Assembly: GCA_918026815.1 (NCBI GenBank) | Contig: CAKJVC010000110.1 | Span: 97,472-161,471 of the forward strand | Reading direction: 5' to 3' | Length of the DNA stretch: 64,000 bases | From: Chalara sp. BL73 | Lineage: Eukaryota; Ascomycota; Leotiomycetes; Helotiales | Part shown: in pieces, positions 36,066 to 46,136 of the stretch | Layout: the number at the start of each line of letters is the position of its first letter | Position numbering within the stretch: position 1 is the first letter of the stretch | Made by a program: the position numbers and the translations under genes | The notes under the pieces: model-generated | The model's input: only the letters and a program-made list of their open reading frames with translations | Told to the model about the DNA's origin: nothing | The model's database searches: none

Positions 36066-36834
36066 TCGCTAAAGGGAATATATCTTGACACAGAATCCAA
36101 TATTCCGAAAGACAAATGATGATCAAAAGGATAAAGCGTCGTGGATATCATCTGCATATATGAGACAGTGTAAAACACGTGACGCGTAGGGAGTGATACG
36201 AGTGTTCGTCGCGTTCATCAAAAACCACAACCCAGTGCAACAATATACATATTCAGCGGACCTTGTCAGCCAAAACCATGGCCATGATGGGAGAGGCGAC
36301 GCGCAAAAGACTCAGGCTAGTATCATGGTAGCATTATCAAGTTGATGTACTTGATCAAAACACGCGGACGTGAAGGACGAAGAACGCGGCGGCAGGGCTG
36401 AACTTGCTTCAGCTTCTCTTTATGTATTCACCTTACCGCGTTATCTTTCCCTTTCTCTCCCCGCCTTCCACTGAAATCAACAAGATTTTTATATTATATC
36501 GTGCAAACGCGTCGGTTGTGCTGTGCTGTGTCGACAGCCAACCGATTTTCGTGTTGGCGGGTGTTTCGCGACACAATTGGGACTTCCCCTGCGCACAATG
36601 GATCCTTGAAGCCGCTCCAGTCCGCTTTGGGAGAAAGGTAAACAACTCGGTCAACATGTTTATTTCTACTTCTACCGCGTCTTGCCTTTAATTTTCATGC
36701 TCATTTCTTTCCTTGGATGATTGCTACGTTCTTTTATTTTGTTAATATATCCAGCGAGTACGATAACGCACAGGGAAACAGTGGAAGCGCCTCCTAGTAT
36801 CCGCCCTCAGCATCCTTCATCAACTTCTGCCACA
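36066..36834. other. Intergenic, promoter of the coiled-coil gene
   Basis: 769 nt between the methyltransferase relic and the ATG at 36835. A CACGTG site lies at 36176-36181. No other gene is seen. Confidence 0.45.
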
Positions 36835-39228
36835 ATGGCAGATCACGACGACAATGCCGGAAATATGGCAGACGATGAGAGACCCATTGCTCTGCGCAGA
36901 GTCAGACGTGCGACCAAAGCACCCGACACTCAATCACAACCTCAGAACAGAGCCCCCGTCAGACATTTTCATGGACTGTCCACCCCTCCTGCAACCCCGA
37001 AAAGATCCAAGAAACGCGTGCGGTTTTCCGACCCAGGTTCCGTTATTGAAACGGAATATGCATCTTCGGGTCTCACACCATTCATTCGACGCACTACAAT
37101 CTCTACTCCTCAATCGAAGAGGCGGCATACTACTCCAGCAAGACTGTGGAATCTATCCTCAAATGACTCTCCCATATCTGGCACATTACAGTTTGAGCCA
37201 CTTCGGCAGGTCCTAGATGGCCGCATCAAGAGGAGGCTGCGGCGGAACAGACTCAGTGAAGAAGTAAATATAATAGAGGGAGGCAAGAGACGGGAGGCAA
37301 GAGCACGACGAACAGAGGTTGAGCGACTGCGTGGGGAGTTGGAGGCTAAGGATCGAGAGATACAGATCATGAGAGATGAGCATGACCTCGCAAGTCAAAT
37401 TGGAGGAGAATCAGGCACATCCATCCACAGAAACTCGAGCTTGAGTAACAAGGTACGAGAGCTGGAACAACAAATAATCGAACTGAAAGCCAAGTTAGAA
37501 AGGAAGGAAAGAGATGCGACTGAGGATATGGATTGGGCCATGGCTGCTAGAGACCCCTTTGAGCTTAACGATACCGAAGAAGATGACGATAATATGATTA
37601 CAAACTACTCTCATGACTTCAGGGAGAGCATGATGGACGACGAAATGATGACCACCCCTGCTCGACTCCGCACCTCGTTCCCATCCCCACCATCGAGTAT
37701 GCCAAATACTCCCTGCAAAGCATCCTCAGTACATAGTGCGGGGATTCAAACATCCTCCTTGATGTCCGACCCAGAGAAAGAGCTCTTGCAGGATCAGCTA
37801 GAATCACTCCAAGCTGAGATAGCGCACTTGACTTCATCCATTGCTTTCAATTCTGACAATACCTCTCGTCTACAAGCGAAACTATCTGATTTCATGTCCA
37901 AAGATGAAGAAACTGATCATACATCACTTGATTCTGCTTTGGATATTGTACTTACTCAGCTTGCAATGGCACAGTCTCACACTTTAGAGAAAGAACTTGC
38001 ATATACAGCTCTCAGTTCCGACGTAACTAAGCTTGGATTCACCTCCTGTGCCGGTCCAGAAGAGGTTCTCGCCTCCATCGCCGCCCAATTCCGCCGAGCG
38101 AGACTCGAGTTGGAGTATATGACACCAGGAGAAGTTGTAGAAGGCTTTGAAAATGAGAAACTCCTCGACATGTTGGTGGCTAGGATGCGAGTATTGGTCG
38201 AGAAGGTGAAGGATAGCGAGGACTTAGTAGATGAGTACCACGATCAAGAGCTATTGCTTAGGCAGCAATTGAATACTCGGGTCGACGCTATGCAGGATAT
38301 GCAGAAAGAGCTGCTTCAAGCAAACTCTCTCGCCTTGGAGCTGCAAGGTGAGATTGGGCAAAAAGACATCAGCAATGCAAGACTGCAAAAAGCATTGGAA
38401 GGATACAGGGAGGAGGTAAAGGGTCTCGAAACTCTAATATCACGTATGGAAAAGGAAGGTTGTGAGAAGGAAGCCGTCTTGAGAAGCGAAGTGGATGAAG
38501 CAGCATCACGGCTTCAAGATGAGATACTCAAGCATGAGACCACTCGTGCTTGCGAGGAAGGCAGCCGGGTACTTCTTATGGAACTCGAGCGCCGTCTTGC
38601 TGCCGCGCTGCAAGCTACAGCAGCGGTCGAAGCACAACTCGCCACTCTGACCTCGTCTCACTCAATCGCGATCGCTAACAAAGATGCTGCCATTGAGCAG
38701 CTGACGTTTTCCAGCTCAGAACGAGAAAGACAACATGGCGAAGCGCTCGCTCTTCGTGATGCAAGAGTGTCTGCGTTAAGAGTCGAAATGGAACGCGTTA
38801 ATGACGCTCTAAGAGGTGCTCACGGAACAATTCTTACGCTCAGGAAGGATAACGAACAACTAGAGGTTCAAATCGAGGGTGAGAAGACGCGCGGCCAGCT
38901 TGTGGTTGAAGCTATGCGAGACCAGCTGAATCGCGTGTTGGAAACAGGGATGGGATACATCAATGGTGATATTTCTGTCCAACAGCGGCGTGATGGAAGC
39001 TGCCCAGCTTTTATATCCACCGATTCCGCCCCGCGACGTTATTCAAGAGAAAGAAGTGCGCCAGCAGACCTAGGGCAACTCGATCAGCCATCTCGCGTTC
39101 ATGCACCTATTATACGAAAGGGAGGATTACTTGATGGAGATATGGCCAGACGAAGGAGCAAAAAACGAAGGAGATATGACAGTGGGCTTGGTTTCTTGGA
39201 GGAGGAAGACACCACATCCTCTCTTTGA
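36835..39228 (+). CDS. Coiled-coil protein of unknown function
   Basis: A single uninterrupted exon of 797 residues. The N-terminal 130 residues are basic and disordered with short motifs (ALRRVRR, SKKRVRFSDPG, PLRQVLDGRIKRRLRR). Long heptad-rich helices follow at about 145-260, 350-400 and 440-710, typical of structural or scaffold proteins. The C-terminus has a basic, nuclear-signal-like cluster (RRSKKRRR) and ends in an acidic tail. I take it to be a conserved filamentous-ascomycete protein whose role is not known to me; nuclear or spindle-pole function is only a suggestion from its composition. The ATG at 36835 (CACAATGG) is preferred, as the upstream in-frame codons do not begin with ATG. 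Confidence 0.85.
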   Translation: MADHDDNAGNMADDERPIALRRVRRATKAPDTQSQPQNRAPVRHFHGLSTPPATPKRSKKRVRFSDPGSVIETEYASSGLTPFIRRTTISTPQSKRRHTTPARLWNLSSNDSPISGTLQFEPLRQVLDGRIKRRLRRNRLSEEVNIIEGGKRREARARRTEVERLRGELEAKDREIQIMRDEHDLASQIGGESGTSIHRNSSLSNKVRELEQQIIELKAKLERKERDATEDMDWAMAARDPFELNDTEEDDDNMITNYSHDFRESMMDDEMMTTPARLRTSFPSPPSSMPNTPCKASSVHSAGIQTSSLMSDPEKELLQDQLESLQAEIAHLTSSIAFNSDNTSRLQAKLSDFMSKDEETDHTSLDSALDIVLTQLAMAQSHTLEKELAYTALSSDVTKLGFTSCAGPEEVLASIAAQFRRARLELEYMTPGEVVEGFENEKLLDMLVARMRVLVEKVKDSEDLVDEYHDQELLLRQQLNTRVDAMQDMQKELLQANSLALELQGEIGQKDISNARLQKALEGYREEVKGLETLISRMEKEGCEKEAVLRSEVDEAASRLQDEILKHETTRACEEGSRVLLMELERRLAAALQATAAVEAQLATLTSSHSIAIANKDAAIEQLTFSSSERERQHGEALALRDARVSALRVEMERVNDALRGAHGTILTLRKDNEQLEVQIEGEKTRGQLVVEAMRDQLNRVLETGMGYINGDISVQQRRDGSCPAFISTDSAPRRYSRERSAPADLGQLDQPSRVHAPIIRKGGLLDGDMARRRSKKRRRYDSGLGFLEEEDTTSSL

Positions 39229-39630
39229 TCTATTCTGTGTACAAGTTGCACAATCTCGCTCCTTTCAGCTTTATTTCTTTTGTTATGTGCCACATTATGC
39301 TGTCGGCGTTCATACATGCTTGGTAAATGTCACTATAGGTGTTACTAGACCTCGGATTTAAACCCCTTAGCATAATACATATTCAGTTTAGTCAATGAAA
39401 TTCGCAGGATCCGTCAGATTTTTCCTCAAATTCACTAAGTGGCCAGATATACATGTCACCTCCCCATGCTTCCTGGATTTGAAACTCTTTCGAGCGAATT
39501 ACGTCTTGATGTCGTTCAACAAACAAATCATGATACAGCTTCGGAAATAAACCATGTGATTTGGAAGTCGCATTGTTTACAAATTACAGATAACTCCCAA
39601 AACGGGCCATTTCTGGGCAACTCGCACCTG
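39229..39630. other. Convergent intergenic region
   Basis: 402 nt between the 3' ends of the coiled-coil gene (+) and the lipoxygenase gene (-). No feature is recognised. Confidence 0.45.
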
Positions 39631-42134
39631 TCAAATCAAGATGCTGACTGCCAACCGTGTAGGGTGCAGAGCTTGGTATGACATACTATTGTCGTCCATC
39701 ATTTTACTATTCCGCTCAAACACCTCTTCCAGATCCATCAACTCCTCATAAAAGCCTTTGGCTGCCTGACCTACCGCCTCCCACCTGACGCCCTTTTTAC
39801 TATGCGCCTCGTGCTCCATGCCTCTAGCATATGCTGCTAACGTCTTATTAGCATCTACCTCGTGGCTGAGCAAGTATGGCAATTGTTCGCACATCCGCCA
39901 CAAATGCTCGTTCTTCAGCGGCAGCGCGGCCAGGAATTCCTTCTCCGTATATTGCATCAGCTCGCTGAGATTTGCCGGCAGGGGACTTGACAGGCAAGAC
40001 GGTTTATTTGGCACGAAGCTCTGGTAATAGCCCTGGAGATAGTTCACGGAGTTGTGCATGGACGTCGCGATGTGTATACACAGCACCAGGGCGTTTGCTA
40101 AGTCATCTACCGTTGCGATATCTGGGAAGCTGGGCATCTGACCCCCGGTCTCGGAATGCATCTCGTCGCACCAGCTCTGTACACTTTTGTCGCTGAGCAC
40201 TTCGGCGTCAGAGTGGTATACTGTACAGAGAATCGAGTGCACGAATTTGTGCAAGACGGTCCAAATTTCGGAAACGTTTTTGGCCCATACATAATTGTGG
40301 AAGGGCTGACTGGAGAGGAGGGAAGTCGAGAACCCGCGACGGGAGAGTTGAGCGGGGATGTAGGATGCAGGGAAATTGAATCGTTTGTAGGATGACAGGA
40401 TGAATGAGTGGGTTTGGGCCGTGGTGAGGCCGGTCATCGCGGTGATGCAGTTGGGAATGAGACTTTCTCTTGCAGCCGCGTTGACGGAGAGAGTACGGAA
40501 CCTGATTCTATCGGTTAGAAAACGAATATAAAACAGGAAGGGATGGGGAATGTACCAATGTGGAGCGAGAAGATTGTACACGACATGATCAGTAGGGAAC
40601 GACCGCTGGGCAGCAACGATGGTCGCCTCTTCTACGAAATGGCAATCATTCAGATGCACGGCAAGCTCATGTCTAGTCCAATCCGACACCTGAAAACACA
40701 GCTTCGCATAGCGCCACGGCCAGTCCGATGCTTCGTGATCCGTCGCAGCATCTGCGCTCAGCCGCCTGTTAAAGATGCAAATCGAGTTTTCCATGCTACT
40801 CTTATAATCACATACAATAGCAAGCGGGTGCAGTTGCCCTTCCTGATTCAGATGCAACAGCATCACGCTAGCACATCCAAATCGCTTTCCATCTTCCGAA
40901 CACAGCGCCTCGTCAGGCTGTGCATGCGCCGCGCTTCGAATGAAGCTATTGTCCTGGATGTAAATCTCTTCCGTTGGGATTTCACTCAACAGGGTATACA
41001 TGCTCTTGTTTCCCTGCTCGTTGGCTGCATTCATGAACCGACGGACCCATTCCGCCGTCGCTTTGGTGATTGTTGTCGGGTTGGAACCCGTGAAGCTTTG
41101 CTGCGCGAATACGCTGTCCGTGTACCAGTCCGCTCTCTCAGCGATGGTGCGTATGTTCCCAACATTCTTTCTTTGCTTCGAAAGTCGCCGCATGCCAGCC
41201 TCGAGCTGTACCATGTTCTTACCTAGCGGCTCGCCGTAGAGGTAGGATGAGATTCCACGTGGGATCTCTGAACAGAAGGCTACGGCTACTTCGATAAATT
41301 TAGCACGGTCAAAGATTTGTAAGATTCCGGACCTGTCTTCCATTGGGATAACAGCGAGGTATGGTGGATAGTTGGGCAACGTGCTGCTAGGCTCGGCCCA
41401 TTGGTATTGCTCCTTTTGGATGGTGAAGGTGCGAGCAAGTTGGCGCACTGGCTCGAATTTAGCCTCTTCTATGTGCTTGATATACCTAATCGAAAGTTAG
41501 TCTCCCAAAGAGGAAAAAAACCTCAGGATTGAGAAGAATACGTAGTTTCAATCGCCTGCAACAAAGTCGTCATGTCCATCTTGCTGACCGTGAATCGCTT
41601 TGTCACATCTAGCCTGCCGGGCGTCGACCCATCATTTCCACTTGTCATTGGACGAGCCGTTGGTCCAGGTAGTTTCTGCGTACTATGTCGAGAGAAGAAC
41701 CTTTGCCTTAAAGTCAGAGGTTGTTCTTTCTTCTCTTCCTTGACTCTATTCTCAATCTCTTTTTCTTCAATAGTAACTCGTGGAGGTTCAGTTCTTGTAT
41801 CGGATGCATCAGCAGTTCCATTCGGCGCCGTCTCTGTTCCTGTCCCTCCTGCTGTGGTTGGCATTACCGAGACAGGTCTTTCTGATATCTCGGCGGTCTC
41901 TGTCGGAAGAGAGCCTGAGGAAGAGGAGCTTTCATCTTTGGTGAAGACTTGAGAACTGTTGCGGAAACGGGTGACGAAGGAGGTGAGCGGCATGGTTTCG
42001 ATCTCTCTTGAAGGGGACTGTAATCCAAGAGAATCTACTGTTTTGACCGAACTTAAGACATACTGTGTGAAATGATCAACACCGCTGGAATGTGGTCCGG
42101 ATTGCGAGAAAGCATGAAGGAATGTAAACACCAT
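39631..42134 (-). CDS. Fungal lipoxygenase (iron type, no signal peptide)
   Basis: Three exons, 42134-41542, 41485-40556 and 40501-39631, give 797 residues. Lipoxygenases add dioxygen to polyunsaturated fatty acids such as linoleate. The metal ligands are all visible: His470 and His475 in HELAVHLNDCH, His657 and Asn661 in HNSVNYLQ, and the C-terminal Ile797. Supporting text includes NLLAPHWFRTLSVNAAAR and EEIYIQDNSF. The N-terminal 190 or so residues are Ser/Thr/Glu-rich and disordered, with no signal peptide, unlike secreted fungal Mn-lipoxygenases. The second intron (40502-40555) is 54 nt without an in-frame stop, so retention would insert 18 residues before FRTLS. A second start at 41993 (MPLTSF) is possible. 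A CACGTG site lies 9-14 nt upstream of the ATG at 42134. Confidence 0.93.
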
Positions 42135-42300
42135 CTTGAGAACACGTGATCAACACATCTCATCTTTCTCATTTTCACGCTTGTCTCAGACGGGACAGCC
42201 CGTTATTATGGAATATAGTATAGCAATGTTCATAAAACCTTTCTATTTTTTTGGTGTATCAGTACATGGGCATCATCGCTTATGCCAAGCACTCGAGAAA

Positions 42301-44053
42301 TCAGATGGTAGCCATTCTCGCAATGCCAATATCGATGTCATCAACCTTTGGGCTCTTACCATTTCGATATAGCCATAGGCGACTTAAATCTTTGACTTGA
42401 AACTCCATTTCACCTTCCTCATCACTAGGAGTTTCAGTGAAGCCTCTTCCATTCTCAAATCGCGATAGCAATGCGTTTCTTGTCGTGATTGGACTGACAG
42501 GGCCTGTAATCATACATCAGCATCCTTATTTTATACGATATGTCCATTAACTCCTCAGGCAGTGCACAGGATTCATCGGGGTACCTACTCATATCCCTCA
42601 AAAGCACACCCTCTTCGCCTCGATCGAGTGGCTCCCCCTTCGCGGAATGAAAGCTCGTCTCAAGTCCCTCACGCTCATCCTTTCCCTCATCCTCTTCTTT
42701 TCTTTTAGAAGACGCCCAAGTAACCACAGACCTCATGAATTCGCAATCATCGGAAGCCCCATCGAAGTCAGAACCACCGATTCCCCCTCCTTTCTTGGCG
42801 GAAGGCTTAAGAGGGAACATGTTGTCTAGGTAATGTTGGTTAAACTGATGCCCTTGACCTGCTCGCTCGAATACTCTGCCCATATATCGAGGAGCCGTCG
42901 GCTCGATACTTAGATTGGCAGTGAAATACAGAACACCCCAGCGCGCTACAAAGTCTGACGTGTGGGCATAGTGTTCTATGTATCGAATAGTCTTTCCCGA
43001 AGGCGTAGATTGGCGCGATGATCTTGTGACGTTGAAGGAGTTCTTGTCTCCGTTCCCTATCGTCGCTACGGGATTGTGGTATTGTACATGAGTCGTGGTC
43101 TTGGTTGTTGAGACACGTAATGGTGACGCGAGAGCTGCGCGTTCGGATAGAAGGTGTAAGTGAGGGTTGTTGAAATGATTTGCTGCATTGCCAAATGTGT
43201 ATACTTCGAGCTTGGCCAGGAGATCTTGTGGCACCTCTTGAAGAAGCCAGTCAATGATCATCCCACCTTCTATGCCGCCTTGACTATGAAGGATGAAGAC
43301 CACCTTAGTAAGCTCTGATTTGTATAGAGTCTCCTTGACAGCTGCATAGCAGTCCCGGATGTCTTGGGTGGCGTAATTGAAATTCCGCTGGATGAGGCAT
43401 TGGATCACATCAAATAGAATCCCGTTCCTGAAAATGTTAGACATGCATTGATTTTCGTAAAAAGTGCATACGTTTTATTGTGAACACCAAGTACCGGCCG
43501 TCCAAAGGTCAAAGCCAGTCGATTCACATTACTCTCCATCCAGTGTCGACTGTTTTGGTCAGCCTAGAGCCCCGATCGCAGAACGTGATACATACCCTAC
43601 AGCTACACCGTTCAGGAAAATCCACTGCTCATGCTTATGCACCTTCGCCAGCTGCGTGTATTTGGGATCGGACTCATACCGCATTTGCGGACCATTCAGC
43701 AGGTAACAGATGCCATGATTGACCATAAAGAAGACTGTAACCCCTGCCACGATCCATGAAAGCGGCAAGGGGACAATTACCCAGAATGGAACGGACAAGA
43801 TGAATGGTAATTGCATGAAAACCAACACGACATGCAGGAAAATGTTGTATAGGTTCGCCCACGACGGATACAACTCGCAAAACTCGCCCGATCCTGTTGG
43901 TCTCAACGGCCACACAATATATGGCAACATCGTGGCGGCTTTCAGGGCGCTCCATATGTCATGACGAAGGAGCTCGGCGGGGGAGCCGGTATAGCTGTGA
44001 GGTGTGACAACCTTGCCGCCAACTTGCGAGCCATAGAACTTGATTTGTGGCAT
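42301..44053 (-). CDS. Membrane-associated alpha/beta hydrolase-like protein
   Basis: Four exons, 44053-43596, 43549-43472, 43427-42589 and 42503-42301, give 525 residues in frame. The nucleophile elbow is HSQGG with Ser227 in VVFILHSQGGIEGG, followed by VYTFGNAANHF and a later His-containing segment (YIEHYAHTSDFVARWG). This fits a serine hydrolase of a fungal family of unknown substrate. One or two hydrophobic segments at about residues 65-117 would anchor it in a membrane. The text RLALTFGRPVLGVHNKT across exons 2-3 is characteristic of the family. The last junction was set at donor GTAGGT, which gives a longer C-terminus; a nearby alternative donor would end the protein after about 15 residues in another frame. 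It is upstream of and co-directional with the lipoxygenase, only 166 nt away, so a link in lipid metabolism is possible but unproven. Confidence 0.82.
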
Positions 44054-46136
44054 CTTAAAAGCTTTAGATCACAAAACATTAGAGCAGATCCTTCTAAGAT
44101 ATATGCACACACGGAGGGCTTGGGAATGCCTAAGTAAATATATATGGTTACACGTGATGCCTGGGCAATGTGATGTTGAGAATGGCGGAGCTGAGACAAC
44201 ACCAACGGCGCCCTGACCACAGCTCGCCAATGGTGACCAGGTGGACGCGCCAGGCTGAAAGTATTATGTCAGATGGCATACCGCTAAGTTGTCCACATAC
44301 GGGCAAGGATCAACAAGTAGTATAATATCCTATCACGAAGATAGAAGAGTTGGATGCCTGATTTTCCATAGCTGTAAAAGAGGAGATCGTCACCTGAAGG
44401 AGAGGAGCATGTATGCAATAGGATCTCGTATGTGGCTGGTGGTGGCTGAGAATACACGTGATTAAGTGGCGTTGCTCCATGCAGTTAATGCGTTTCGTCA
44501 ATTTTCTTTCCTGCCTGAGGCTAAGATGGCCATTTTTGACACATCCACATACTTATGAAATATCCAAATAGGCCATATCTCCGGCAAATTATTGGCGTTA
44601 TATAAACTGCCGCGTAGGCTTTTGCTCTTAGCCAGCAGTATCTGACACCATAGACTTAAGGTTGCCATCTATTAGAAACTTGAGGTAGCGATGCGAGCGA
44701 GACAAAAATCCCAGTCCTGGGGAACCGCAAACCCAGAGTTTGTTAGCTGCCCTGAAAACTGATTTCATACGAACTCAAGTAGTTTCTCTGGCGGGGTTTT
44801 ATTAGTATTCTATTCATGTTAAGGGACCTTTTACAACATCAATGATTCTCACTACGTCCCAGACTAAGAAACATGTCACAGTACACTTGTAGGAAGCAGG
44901 GGTTTACGGATCCGCGTATGACCCACCAGGTCACGTGGTCCACACAACCCCATTTTGTAGAATCTATAGTAGAACCTAATATAACAACAATTACCATATC
45001 CATCAAGAGCAAGAGCGTGGCCTATAGAGCTACGCCCGTTGCCCCGTGGAAGGTAAGGAGGGGGCATACCAACAACACTGAACCATCAGAGAAAATGGTG
45101 TCGAGGCATGAACGTTGCTTGACACACAATGCAATTGTTACAGAAGCCTCGTTGGGACAACCACCATCCTAACTCTCCAAGCGCAAGATAGTATCCTCAA
45201 AGCAAGAGAGAGGAAATGGTCATGAGGAAGGAGACACTGTAAAAACACATGCGAATGTTGCAGCAAACATTAACCTAGAGTGTGATGGATACTTGTCTGG
45301 ATGGCGGCTCCAAGTTCTTAATTTTGCGTATGTGGAAATGCTCCTCTCTTCTGTAGCCTTTCTAAATGTTGCTGTCTTCTCGTAGACTTTGCTTGAGCCT
45401 GTTTCTGTCCAACTTAGAGTCAACAATAGTTAGCACCTCACTAGTTTCGATGTCAAATGCGCTTCACAGTTTCAATATAAGTAGCTGGGTTGTGACAGCT
45501 TGCCTGGTCACATATTCTGGTATGATCCCCCATTCTGGCAGGCAAACCTTCGTACCCACTCACTTATCCTATAAATTCTTGTACAGTATTTTTACAGCCC
45601 GGAAATCGAGAATAAATAGCTGTAATTGAATCGATTTAATTTACCGGCTTTGTACTACTTTTTGATTATATTAAAAAGTTAAATATACTGATATAATTAG
45701 TACCAGAATCTGCCGGTAGACTGGGTGATCGGAGTTAGTGAAAATAAGTAAACGACGGGCGAACTAGGTTTTGCCAGTATTCAATCAAATTGTAGCTTTA
45801 GTACGAACACGTGACCCAGGTACTTGCAGTATATGTAAATCACTAGAACACACTGCTCGTTTTCGCCCGGAACGCTAATAAATAAATTATTTCAATCCGA
45901 AACTTGATATTTTAGGTAGCTGTGATACAATTGCAATTCCAAGAGCAAAAAAGTAGTAGTGGTTGCAGGGGTACTGTTCCACTTGCATATTTGTTCCACT
46001 TTCATATTTGTTCCTCTTGCATATCTATTCCACTTGCTTATCTAGGTACGTTACATGCTCCAGTGATTACGTGAGATGACCTATTTATCCAGGCAAATAA
46101 GTAGCTTAATCGTCCACTAAACATTTCCTAGTACCT
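44054..46136. promoter_or_regulatory. Divergent 2.1-kb intergenic region with CACGTG sites
   Basis: It lies between the starts of the hydrolase (-) and the HET gene (+). CACGTG occurs at 44151-44156, 44455-44460, 44932-44937 and 45808-45813, and a 17-bp tandem repeat lies at its right end. No gene is recognised; the open frames at 44873-45172 and 45366-45629 lack any domain. Confidence 0.5.
45975..46042 (+). repeat. Four tandem copies of a 17-bp unit upstream of the HET gene
   Basis: Units at 45975-45991 (TGTTCCACTTGCATATT), 45992-46008, 46009-46025 and 46026-46042 differ at one to three positions each. The array is flanked by GGTAC on both sides and ends 94 nt before the HET start codon, so it lies in the promoter or 5' leader. 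Confidence 0.85.

Noticed and set aside
44873..45172. 99-codon open frame upstream of the HET gene
   Set aside because: No domain and no sign of splicing; it lies inside the presumed regulatory region.
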